Shown in pieces: positions 45,297-56,170 of a DNA stretch of 64,000 bases. Numbering within the stretch: position 1 is the first letter of the stretch; each line of letters starts with the position of its first letter. Origin of the DNA: Elmis aenea (Eukaryota; Arthropoda; Insecta; Coleoptera; Elmidae); assembly GCA_947652605.1 (NCBI GenBank), contig OX393581.1, positions 32,420,788 to 32,484,787 of the forward strand. Reading direction: 5' to 3'. A program made the translations under genes and the position numbers. The notes below the pieces were generated by a model that was not told where the DNA came from, did no database searches, and worked only from the letters and a program-made list of their open reading frames with translations.

Positions 45297-46753
45297 ATTG
45301 TCTATGCTGCATAATAACAATTTTGCTGTTATAGCAAATCATTTGTGGATACTATAAATTTAAAAGTATCTACTAACAGCATACAGACATGCTATAAATA
45401 ACATGACAGTTACAAATTTGTGTTTACTTCGTGTAATTAACTGTTGGTGAATGACGAGCATTTTTAAACCATCACTGTCAATAAGTCTGCTTCTGGGCTA
45501 GTCAGCCTAATAAAGTAAGTAAATGACTGAAAAGCTCCAATAAATTTATTTAGTGTTGATTTTTTCTGAGGCAATTCCAGTTGCAGATTTAAAAAAGTGA
45601 CGATTATAAATTATTTTTCGTTCGCAAAACGAGTAAACTTAGTTTATACAACGGGGCAAAAAAAGCAACTTAATAATAATGAGAGTTGCGAATGATAGAA
45701 ATTAGATTACGCCACTTTTCATAACAAATCAGCGAATTTAGTCGAATATGTTTTTAACAGTACCTTAACTGTCATCAGCTGTTTAGAAATGTAACTTGGT
45801 TATTTTAAGAGGAAATCTTATATTTTTGTAAATCGCAGGAAATTCTCTATCAAATGATGTTACAATAATTTTTCTACGATTAAATATCAGACGAGCGATA
45901 GTCATTTTTTTTTAAAATTAAACTTACTGTTTTTTATTTATTCTGATGGGGAATTTAATTTTAATTCCGATTATACATATATTACAAAAATTAAAATATA
46001 TAGGAAAATGTTTGAGAAAAATTAGTGAAAATTATTTATTACAAGACAAAATACGATCGTTTTAACAATTGACTGTTTATAACCTGTGTAATTATGTTTT
46101 TATTATTTTTGACGAAAAACCTTGAGTTTGTGAGTATTTAATTGAAAATGAACCTTTAGCCAAATTGCTTCTTTAGGGTGTATTCAAGGCGTTACATATA
46201 GAAAAGAATTTGTGTTTGAAGACAGGTATCTATATTGCATTGCAGCTGTTGGGATTGGATCGTGTTTTGTTTCTTTGAAAACGGAGATTGCCAAGATTTT
46301 GTTAAAAATAGTAAATAATTTTCGAACTCATTTTTCTCAAACATTTTCTTTTGTATGTTTATTGTTTTAATGGGTGATTAAATTCTCCATCAGAATAAAT
46401 AAAAAAGTATACCGTATAATATAAAAAAAGTTGACTATCGCTGGTCTGATATATTTCATTGTAGAAAAAATATTTTTACGTCATTGTATATTATATGTAT
46501 AGAGAATTTACAGAGAAACAAAACTAATGAAATCCTTGTTCTTTACCAGCAGTGGCGAATCCTTTCGTGATTGCTTGCAAAAATAAATGTAGGTAATAAC
46601 GACAAAAGAATACCAAAGTTAGTCACGCTCAAATTTTTCATTTTCTTCTAGAAAAAGAACAGTATTATTGTGCTAAAACTTTATTCTTTAAGAATATCTT
46701 GCCTTGACTAATTTCGCAATTTATTTAATATCTAACAATATGTATATGTACAC
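45297..46753. other. Gene-free AT-rich stretch
   Basis: No gene is seen. The phrase AAAAAAAGTTGACTATCGC near 46425-46445 is a fragment of the 32408-33876 foldback family, indicating old copies of that element. Confidence 0.55.
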
Positions 46754-47460
46754 AACACAGGGTGTTTCAGACCACCCGTACCAGCTCTTTTGTTCGAAAA
46801 TGCGACGACTGACAAAAATGGGGAATTTGTTTGTGACAAAAGTGCATTTATGTAGAATCGACTGACGCTATAGCGGTTTTCGTGATTAAACCGCAAGTGA
46901 CCAAATCCGGAAGTAACTTTAGAAACTTAAATAGAATCATCCTGTTTTTATTGCATAATTAAAAAGATATTTGATAAACACTTTTTACTTAAAAATTGTT
47001 TTGAATATCAGTATAGTTTGTAATTCATTGGACCTAAATCATAACAGCATTAAAAACCCTATTCGCATGTAACTGAGTTCTGGACACCCTCCCTTTTTTA
47101 GTTTGGTATTTAATTAAATGAAATTTTAGACATATGATACGTATAAAACACCCGATTATTTGAACAGATTGAACAGACTATTGTTTCACTTCCGGTTTCG
47201 CCGGAAATGACTAAGTTTGTTATTTCAAATGGAACACCCTGTATATGTTTACATTTTCGGAAAGAGGAAGCAATTTTGGATGAAATTGCTTTATTTTGGT
47301 TAATTTACTACTAGGTACCATTTCGTAAAAAAATGACTCACACTCAATAAAAAAAAATATTTTCGTCCAAAAATTATTTGAGATTATAAACATTATACAA
47401 AATAGTTGTATTAAAAATTGCATCCTCTTTCCAAAAATGTAAAATATACTGGGTGATGAC
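46754..47460. mobile_element. Truncated foldback element related to 5886-6901
   Basis: It begins ACAGGGTGTTTCAGACCACC and follows the 5886 element through GCGGTTTTCGTGATTAAACC. It then reaches the TTCCGGTTTCGCCGGAAATG and GGAACACCCTGTATAT block shared with 30075 and 6510. A hairpin segment (CCTCTTTCC repeated in inverted form at about 47262 and 47428) closes with TATACTGGGTG. The matching right outer arm is missing, so it is incomplete. The 80-residue frame on the minus strand is a by-product. Confidence 0.6.
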
Positions 47461-48461
47461 AAATTTTGTTTATTAGCAGCTACTTAAATCCACAAAAACA
47501 CACCCCAAAAATCTTGGAAATAAGTACCTAATTTAGATATTAAAGCAGTTCCATTTGTTTGTGATCGAAAAAAAACTAATTTGTATTTAATTAAGTAGCT
47601 ACCGTTTGTTTTTAATGAATTCGAATCCCATTGGATAATTTTAATAGATTGTTCGTTTTTTTTTTAATGAGTTTCGTGGGCTTAAACGTCTGATTTCCGT
47701 ATTAATTGGAATATAAACCGCATGTTGCCTATCATGCAATATTAACATAAAATATTACCACGATAAATATGATATCAGAATTGATAATGATTTTATTTTT
47801 ACTTTTATCTTGGTATAAATTAAATTTTTGTCCACCTACATACTAGATTCTTATTAATTTAAATGATAAAACTTCAAGGTGTAATTTTTTATACTGTGGA
47901 TAATACTATTTACAATAACTTACAGTAGTATTTTATTATATTTAAATTTAAATTCATAATTGGTTGTTTTGAATCTGAAAATATGTTTTCGTTTTTAACA
48001 ATGATTAAATTGATTTCATATTAAGTTTTTTTTATTGTCTGTAGAGTGATAAAAGATTGCGTTTCACTAAATAATGTAGTTGTTTTTATTTATGCATCAT
48101 TTTGGCGAGTTCAATGACCTAGTAAAGGGTGAAGTTGCTGACTAATCTACTTTTAAATGTCATTAGAGACAGACACCCCATTATTTAATAGAGGCGAAGG
48201 ATGTCCCAAACACTAAACTTTTATTGCTAATTTATTATTGTACACATAGTAAACAGTGAGACTTCGTATTGCCTACACAGGGTGTATGTACGATTCATCA
48301 GGAAGAACATGAGCATCGCGGAAACGGTGAGAGAAATCCTAAATACTTAAACTGATAAACTTCAATTTTAATTTCAAGTTTTATTTATATTTCTTATTAC
48401 AAAGAGTGACAATTTGGCATTTATTTTTCAATATTTATACTTTGGGCAAATGGCATAATTA
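47461..48461. other. Gene-free AT-rich stretch with one lone element end
   Basis: An isolated ACAGGGTGTATGTACG end occurs near 48277, followed by CGCGGAAACGGTGAGAGAAA as in other family ends. No partner and no gene were found. Confidence 0.5.
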
Positions 48462-49073
48462 TACGGGGTGTTGCATGACCAAACGGCCAAACTTAAGGAG
48501 CATTTTGCTTGAGTCAATTTAAGCAAAAAGTTTTATATAAACTATAGTCCAAAACTCGATGGTTATCGAGTTATAGAGACCTTTAAAGTTTATAAAAAGA
48601 AGGTCAATTCGAACATAAAAAAGTATAAAATACCGCTTTTATCTTCTAAAAATATTGATATAACAACAAAATGTTTTTTATAAAAGATGCATCGCTATCG
48701 TTTTTGCGCTTTATGGTATACTCGATTTTGTTTTGTTTTTAACGGTTTATTTGCTATGGCAACCAACCTAGTTATTTTAAATAAAACACCCTGTATATCA
48801 TTACATTTTTAGATTCCTCTTTAAATGTACTTTATAAAATGTAAAAGGTCATATAGGCCAAAAAGCATTTTGTTGATAAATCAATATTTAAGAAGATAAA
48901 AGCGGTATTGCATACTTTTTTATGTTCGAATTGATCTTTTTTTATAAAATTTAAAGGTCTATAACTCGATAACCATCGAGTTTTGGACCATGGTTTATAT
49001 AACATTTTTTGCTTAAATTGACTCAAGGAACATGCTCCTTAAGTTTGGCCGTTTGGTCATGCAACACCCTGGA
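48462..49073. mobile_element. Foldback element with TACGGGGTGTTGC ends
   Basis: The 612-bp element begins TACGGGGTGTTGCATGACCA and ends TGGTCATGCAACACCCTGGA, with TA at 48460-48461 and 49074-49075. Long inverted arms (about 210 bp each) include AACTCGATGGTTATCGAGTT, which is itself a small palindrome, and GATAAAAGCGGTATT. The centre holds an AACACCCTGTATA block (48789), as in other foldbacks. It is non-coding. Confidence 0.8.
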
Positions 49074-49806
49074 TAATACTGTTGAAATTGACACTTACTG
49101 CCAAGTTTTTGAGATGCAATAATCAAATTTGCATGTCTTATGGACACAATATTATATTTTAGGTTTAGTTGACATACATATTATTAAGGGTGTTTAAAAA
49201 TTTAAATATGTATAGGTATATTTGAGAATATTACTGATTATTTGTTTCAATAAAAGTACGCTAATCGATATTAACCCAAAAGTGAACTCGTAAGTTCTAT
49301 ATGTTTAACATGTATTTGTAAGTAAATAAACTGGAGCAACGTTAATTGTTTTAATTTTGTTATTTAATCCCAAACAAATAGAGAGGTGTGCTATTTTGTA
49401 ATACCTATATCAAATAATTTCATGTCAGAAAAAAGCTTGATAGGCTTAATCTGGAACTATACACATCATGAATACCTAATACTCGCTTCGCATTTAATAA
49501 TAGTTGTAATTTACGGATAAATTATCTACCGTATATTATTGATTATTCGATAGGGCTCAATTTCTTTAATCGCCTTGAGTTACTTAGAATTTGTTTTGCT
49601 TGTTGAAATTTCTTTTGATGTTCACCGAAAAAAAAAAAAAACCGCAACGGCGGCTATGTCTATGAATATCCGCATTCGTTTCGAACCAATGCGCATTGCA
49701 TACGGCTCGAAGAACTTTGTTCAATGTTTAGCACATGTTAATAGTTGACATTCTACATCTACATAAGTAGCAAAAAAATGTTATCGGGAGTGCAAGTTTT
49801 AAAATG
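49074..49806. other. Gene-free stretch
   Basis: No feature recognised. A poly(A) run with GCAACGGCGGCTATG next to it (about 49628-49660) is only a local composition shift. Confidence 0.5.
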
Positions 49807-51715
49807 TACTGGGTGTATCACTCTGAGGACTCTGAGGATCTCACTCAATTCAAAACATTGAGATTGTTTGCCATAATTTTAGTAGTAACTCAACAGTAAC
49901 TCAAAAGTTAGTACATGTTTTATTTAAGCATTAAAATGTAGAATTGACTTTTTTTTAAATCGAGAAACCCATTTAACAATTTTCTTTATAAAGATTACAG
50001 TTGCAGTCTTATTTATTTACATGATGAAGAGACAAGAGTCTAGAAACTGGTATCGCATTTCAACAAGAGAATCTTCGAAAGGCTTTATTACACATAAAAA
50101 CTACAAAACTTTTAAAAACCCAAAGTAGAAATAAGTAAATTTTCTGCATTTCTGAGGTATAAAACATATTCAATGTGCTCGACGTTTCGTTCTAGGCAGC
50201 ACTCGTGATCTTTACGAAGACTGTCAAACATGTTTGTAAAAAGAGGCTGCTGCATTTTCACGTAGTTCCTTAACGGTGGCCGATGAATTCTCTTGAAAAA
50301 CGGATTGTTGTAGCATATCCCAAACGTAAGCTACAGACAGGCGGTGTGAGATCAGGTGAATGAGCAGGACATGTAAAGTCCGTACGACGGGAGCTTACGC
50401 GGTCATCAAAATTCTCATGAAGTAGATCAAGGGATTCTCACGTTGTGTGGCAAGTAGCCCCATCCTGCTGGAACGATTGGGTACCAAGTCAAAGGTTTCT
50501 GGCGCGGTAGAATATCTCTCAGGAATGGTGTTAAAATAATTTCTCTATATCGCACCTGATTTACAGTAACAGCATTTCGATTATCGTCTTCCACAAAATA
50601 AGGACCCAGTATGGCGTTAGCAAATATAACACACCAAATTGTTATACGCTCACGATGAAGGGGTTTTTCTACGATGACGTCTGGCCGTTCAAAGTCAAAA
50701 AATTTACTAGTCTGTCGATTGATAAATCCAGTCAGATGGATGTGGCATTCGTCAGAAAACAATACATTCGAAAAAAACATTGGATCATCGTAAACCATTG
50801 CTAACATTGAAGCACACTACACGATTCTTGTCTGCTTATTGCGTTATTCAAACTTTGTTCAATCTTTATTTTATAGGCGAAACTCCCAATTTTCTTGAAC
50901 ATTCATCGGGTAGACGTTTGACTAAAATTCATCTTTATAGACGTTCGCCGGAGACTTGTCTTTGAAGATTCTAACACCTGTTCAAAGAGCCTTTCTGGAT
51001 TCGCATTAGTTGTTACAGTAACTGGACGACCAGTGCAGCCTTTGCAGTGGGTTAGAACACTTCCTGTGCGTCGAAATTTTACGATTTAACATATTCTTGT
51101 TAGTGTGGCTTCTAAAAGTTTTTTTTTTCTAAATTGATTGGCAACCACTATCAAGCTATGTCCATTTAACCACCCAGTTTTATATCAGCAAAAATAATGC
51201 TTGAAAATAAAAAACATTCTTGCGTTAGCACCATTTCGAATTTTTTTGTCATTACATTCGAATAAACATGATGTTGAGTTTCCAAGACAATCATTGCCAC
51301 ATAATATGTGTAATATATTAAGGTAAATCACTTGATGCGTTTTTATTTTAAAGGCTTCTAAATTGCAGTGTCTTTTGTTCTGGTGCATACCGTATTTTTA
51401 AAATAGCGTTAATAAAATGATATAATTATTGTAATAAGATATTTTAGAAATAGCTTTTTTATGTAAAAATCCAACATGACATCTTTAAGAAATAACAAAG
51501 TGGACGATTGTTCAAAAAAGACAAAATGTCGTGCACAAAACTTAATCATATTAGCGTATAAAGAATACAAAATTACTTTTTAAACCGAAAATCAACATTT
51601 TTTGTTTTTTCTGAACTAAAGGGTCATGGAATTTTAATTCAGCACCAAATTACGCAACTGCTCCAATTTCGTAGCTCTCAAGATTCCCGCCTTGAATTTG
51701 GGACGCTGTTAATAG
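49807..51715 (-). mobile_element. Decayed mariner-like element
   Basis: A left end TACTGGGTGTATCACTC lies at 49807, and a long degenerate transposase pseudogene lies on the minus strand. The right side, near 51640-51710, contains AATTTCGTAGCTCTCAAGAT and GAATTTGGGACG wording found in the ACAGGGTG families, but a clean right terminus was not found. The element boundaries are therefore tentative. It is the longest transposase remnant of the group in this window. Confidence 0.55.
50185..51065 (-). pseudogene. Mariner-like (DUF4817-type) transposase pseudogene
   Basis: Reading the minus strand from about 51065, frames give CKGCTGRPVTVTTNANPE, a helix-turn-helix part (TSLRRTSIKMNFSQTS), and KIGSFAYKIKIEQSLNNA. 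The longest open piece (50807-50427) has NVLFSDECHIHLTGFINRQT with the first catalytic Asp, KPLHRERITIWCVIFANAIL and GPYFVEDDNRNAVTVN. A frameshift follows, where the usual QQDGATCHT (second Asp) reads in another frame, then CPAHSPDLTPP (third Asp region). Stops and frameshifts make it non-functional. It resembles the insect Tc1/mariner-like group with DUF4817 N-termini. Confidence 0.82.
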
Positions 51716-52821
51716 AAAATATGATTCTTTATACCGTTACCAAATCCTAGTTAAATAGAATGTTTCGCTAAATAAAAATGTTCTCTTGTGTAACACTATG
51801 TTTAATTCTATTCATATAAATTTATAATTGGGCATGTAAATACAAACCATATTTTATGTTATCTGTAATTGGAATTTTATCTCGGTCTACACGAAAAAAT
51901 TATTTAAATTGGAATGCCGTATCGCGTTAAAAGTATCAGTCCGTTCTACTGCTATGTATTTAAAAGGAAACTGTTTTATGGTTTTAAGTAAAACTAAGTG
52001 ATAAGATGTGCCTGTATTAATTTGGGAAGAACTAATAAGACCACCCGGAGGCCGATGATACATATCAGTAACTTTTGTACGTATTCCATATTAAGAATAT
52101 ATAAAGGCACGCATAAGTAATTATTTCAGCGTTTAAAACCAGTTTTATCATAATCGGTTGTAATTTAAAACCAAAAAGAAGAAATTCACATGATTAAATG
52201 TTAATTTTTATTTAGCAATTTAGGAATCGTATCTTGTTAATGTAAGAAGTTTTGTTGTTCGGACCAAAGTTGCTACTGGATGACTGAGGATAACTTCAAA
52301 AAATTTTCATTATTCGACATTAAAAAAACTACTATATGAAGAAAACAAAACTGTTTTTTGCAATTATCCTTACTAGATAATAGTTATCGATGTTTGCTAC
52401 AAAATACGTCTTTTTTCCATTAATTGCCTTTCAATTCCCTAATTAAGTGTAAAAATCGGAAAATTAGCTATGGGATATAGTCGAAATTTTAGACCGAAAT
52501 ATTTACCAGTGAACTGGCGACTTATTTTGAACGGATTTCGACGTCATTTACATTACCTAGCAAAAAGTATAATTTCTAAGTTCGATTTTAATTAAAATGA
52601 TTGGGAATTAGGCATTGCATTACCAGTTTTACTGTTAACGGCAAAGCCGGCAATTCAAATAAAATGCAATTTCGTATTACCGATAATATGTAATGGTAAA
52701 ACTGAAAGAAAGAAAAAAGATTTTGCGAAAGCTACAAAATCTGAATTAGTGCGCTATTTTTACGTAAAGGTTAGAACCTTCGAGAATGTAGAAGTGGAAC
52801 TAGCAAGAATCATTTTTGCGA
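51716..52821. other. Gene-free stretch
   Basis: No gene. A palindromic pair (AACTGGTAATGCA-type phrases, ATTACCAGTTTTACTG near 52618 and GTAATGGTAAAACTGAAAG near 52690) may be the trace of an old small element. Confidence 0.45.
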
Positions 52822-52823
52822 TA

Positions 52824-54135
52824 GGGGAGACCGGCGATAAAAGTAACACGGGTAGGTTGTAACAGTGCCTATAGTTTCTTTAATTTTTGTTTTATATCGA
52901 CCTAAACGCTTTTGCAATGTTAAGTTACATCCAGCTCCCTACCTACATTGCTAGTTTTCATCTGTCATAGAGGTTAACTTTTTGCCAGCCAGAGTCACTA
53001 TTTTCCGTCTAAAAGTTACTGCGTTGTCTCATCCGTCGAGTAACTTTTAGGCGATCTCTAAAATAGGAACAAAAAAGTACCTATATTATTTTGTTCTAAA
53101 TTTAGTTGGCTATTGGTGGATGCAATACAATTTGACGTTAGAATCGTGGTTAATTGTGGATTCCCTGAAAAAAAAAAATTTCACTTGGGGTCAAAAGTAA
53201 CAAAGTGTTACAACCAACCCCAATTAATGTTTCACTTGCAAATGTTCACTCTTAGCACATAATTGGTGGCTTTCTTCGTAGATGAGAATATACAAGAGTT
53301 GTCGGAATAATTTTCCAGTTTGTTGTATCTTTTTGATTCACATTTTTAAATATGTAAGTACTTATAATCTTGGCAAACCTGGTAACTGCAGTCCCAAATG
53401 ATTAAATTATAAAACTCAGTATATAATATCGGTTTAATGATGGAAATGTATGTAAAGCTAAATCATTTCTTAAAAAGCATTTTAAATTATAAAACCTATA
53501 TAAATTGGTAAGATCTGGTACTTTTGGTTTTCCTGCCAGCCGCCATTGTTTTTATTCTATTACCTTAATATTTATAACTTAATATAAACAAAGCTTTAAC
53601 CAACCCAACTTAACCTGACCCTCTTTTACTGATTTAATGAATGACTGTCAGTTTAAGGGCGGTTAGATTTTTTTTAAATAAAACAAACAGTTATTGTGAT
53701 CCAGTATAAATTTAATAATTTGGGACCGCCCTTACCTGGTATGCCATACTGTTCACTTATCATTTTGTATTGTACCAAAGATATTTTTTTTTATTTTTTC
53801 ATTTTGCTAATGTGTATTTTTGAATAAAATATTAATTTTGTTGATGAATACAAATATATTTACTCACTACTTATGAGCTGTGTAAATTATTTTGCCGTTA
53901 CAACTTACCCCAATCATTGTTACTTTTAGCCCCAACGAGGTTGAAAGTAACAGCTGTCTTACTAAAGAAAAATTTTTTTTTCTAACAGTTGCTTTACGAA
54001 ACACGAAATAAATATCTTGGAAGCAAGACAAATGTCCAATCTATCATTAAACCAATTTGGATGTAAAAAATTTGTAATAATCTATGAGAAATTAAATAAA
54101 AACAAAAAAATGTTACTTTTATCCCCGGTCTCCCC
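52824..54135. mobile_element. TA-flanked element with GTAACA iterons
   Basis: The 1312-bp element starts GGGGAGACCGGCGATAAAAG and ends CTTTTATCCCCGGTCTCCCC. The inverted ends match at all but one of about 26 positions. TA lies at 52822-52823 and 54136-54137. GTAACA/TGTTAC motifs with AAAAGTAACA or GGTTGTAACA context recur at the ends and inside (52845, 52858, 53195, 53210, 53895, 53917, 53947, 54110). No transposase frame is seen. TA target, GGGG-type ends and iterons suggest a pogo-like non-autonomous element. Confidence 0.75.
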
Positions 54136-54137
54136 TA

Positions 54138-54540
54138 ATGCTAATTTATTTACAGGAGATATTTTATTAAATTTTGTGCCTGAAAGATTGTTCATTAAAG
54201 AGAAGAAGATAAGTTGTAACTTTAAAGAAGAATAAATAAAAATAATAAGCGAAAGACGAACTAATTACTTAGATTTAGCACAATCTGTTCACAGCTGCGA
54301 ATAAATTAATAAAAATGATGAATATAGTTTATTTTAAATAATACCAAAGGTTACTATAACTAGAATAATTTTAGATATATAAAGCGACTGCATAAAAGCG
54401 ATGGAAATTTAAATGTTATCCACAATGACGATGATGACGAAGATATTGTCGCCATGGCCGTGACGGTCCTCTACATCTATTAGCGCGTCACTCTTTCGGG
54501 TATAACGCCTCGCCTATCTACCCTCACGGGTTAAGGCATT
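54138..54540. other. Flank with a GC-richer patch
   Basis: AT-rich to about 54420, then a notably GC-richer 120-bp patch (CCATGGCCGTGACGGTCC, CGCCTCGCCTATCTACCC) directly at the end of the LINE relic. It may be the continuation of that element on the minus strand, but no reverse transcriptase motif is seen. Confidence 0.4.
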
Positions 54541-55512
54541 GGATGGAGTTGAGTTTTCTTATTTCTTTTCAATGTCCTTTTTCATTGATTGTGTCATTTC
54601 CGATATCTGCTTTTTATCTTTCCTTGTTTATTATTTTTACATTTATCTTCTTTCTCATGTCCTTTTTCTTAGCCTGGGTCTTTGTCCTAATATTTCTGTT
54701 ATTCTTTGTCAGTTTTTTGAGGATTGTTGTTGTTTTATTTACTTTCATTTTTTCCTGCTCCCTGTCGGATCTCCATTCTTTTCCATCTACTGTGATTTTT
54801 TGATATCCTATTTTCGTTGTTCTCCCTTTCTGTCTCTCTTCTTCCGCTATTTGTTTTAACTTCTTTTGAATTTCCAGTTCCTCCTTAGTCATTTCGTTGT
54901 TTATATAATTTTTTTCTTGAAGTTGTTTTAACTTATACTTGTTTTTCATTACCTTTTCTTTTTCTAGTGGTTTGTATAGTTCTAGTTTACATGATTTTGT
55001 TCCTATTTGTATGGCGTTTTTAATCTGAACTTTTATACCGGTTCCTATTTCAATAAAGTGTTCCAATTCTTGTATAAGGTCTGCTTTGTTATCGTTTTTA
55101 TCTCCATGCCTGTCACAACGATATTGTTTTTGGTTCTATCTTTTTCCAATCATCTAACTTTATCTTCTACGGATTTTATCTTCTCTTTTATTATCTTGTT
55201 TTCGTTTTTCAGCAATTCATTTTCCTGTTTTAGTTCCTTCAGTTCTTCTTGATATGACCTCTGATCATGTTTTATTTCTTTTATATCTCTCATTATTCAC
55301 TTAATCATGTTCGTGAGCGTATTCGTTTGATATTCTTTCTCCTTTTCCTCTTTTTCAGGTCTCCTGTTTATCTTTTTACTCTTTTTACTCCCTTTAGATA
55401 TGTCTTCTATGTCCTGTTTTTCTTTTCGAATCTTCCGACGTATACGTTTTATTTCTTTCATATCTTTCATTACTTCTTCCACCATGTTCGTAAGCATATC
55501 TATTTTATCCAT
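54541..55512 (-). pseudogene. LINE ORF1 relic (coiled coil plus RNA-binding-like domain)
   Basis: The minus strand from 55512 reads MDKIDMLTNMVEEVMKDMKE followed by a highly charged coiled coil. After a shift it continues with QEELKELKQENELLKNE, then KNNIVVTGMEI (the usual start of the RRM-like part of LINE ORF1 proteins). After another shift comes the 150-residue frame 55066-54614 with NKYKLKQLQEKNYINNEMTK and EERQKGRTTKIGYQKITVDG. This order, coiled coil then NNIVVTG then TKEE...GYQKI, is that of L1-like ORF1p nucleic-acid-binding proteins in insect LINEs. Several frameshifts and a stop break it, and no ORF2 is present. It is a decayed retrotransposon fragment. Confidence 0.7.
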
Positions 55513-56105
55513 ATCAGGAACGCCAATATCACTGATATTATATACGTGATTGTTGATTTTATATCACTTTCGGCAGTAACGAAAGATTCATTTAATACAC
55601 CTAAAGAACCTCTGCACCAGATAATTAAAGAACGATCTTAATCCTACAAAATTAATACACATGAAACAAACAATATTTCTAAAGATTTGCGAAACGCAAT
55701 GAAAACATTTTGTTATAATAACATACACATACGCGGTAGATATTTAAATTTAGTTTATAATCACTTGTTAAAAATTAAGCCTATTTGTGTTTGTGGCTGT
55801 GTAAAAAATATAGAATGTTGTATTTAAGAAAAAAGTGTTATCGATGTTTAAAGTTTCACAAACTTGACCGTGTGCAGAAAACGCTCTGTATAATATTTTT
55901 AAAATGTAGCTAGTGCAAAGTGTTAATTATTTAATTGTTAATCAAAATTTTAAATGATTTTTTGCCTTTTTAAAGTCTTAAAATGTTGAAAACGTGCTAA
56001 AAATTTTCATAAAAATGTAAATTTCACGAAAACAGTTGACTTTAGACCCATATAACTTCATACATTTAGAAATAAATGTAATGAGGAATCCAAAAATATA
56101 AAAAT
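55513..56105. other. Probable 5' flank of the LINE relic, then gene-free DNA
   Basis: The first about 150 bp may be the LINE 5' UTR (inference from position). Beyond that nothing is recognised. Confidence 0.35.
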
Positions 56106-56170
56106 TGACAGGGTGTTCCATTAAAAATTTCAAAGTTTGAGTTCGTTTCCGGTTGAAACGGAAGTCGTAT
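56106..56170. repeat. Lone ACAGGGTGTTCC element end
   Basis: ACAGGGTGTTCCATTAAAAATTTCAAAG followed by TTTCCGGTTGAAACGGAAGT matches, diverged, the internal blocks of the 30075 and 46754 foldbacks. No partner is found. Confidence 0.45.

Noticed and set aside
55007..55641. Hydrophobic plus-strand frames resembling membrane proteins
   Set aside because: They are the complement of the lysine/glutamate-rich LINE ORF1 coiled coil, which reads as Phe/Leu/Ser-rich on the other strand.
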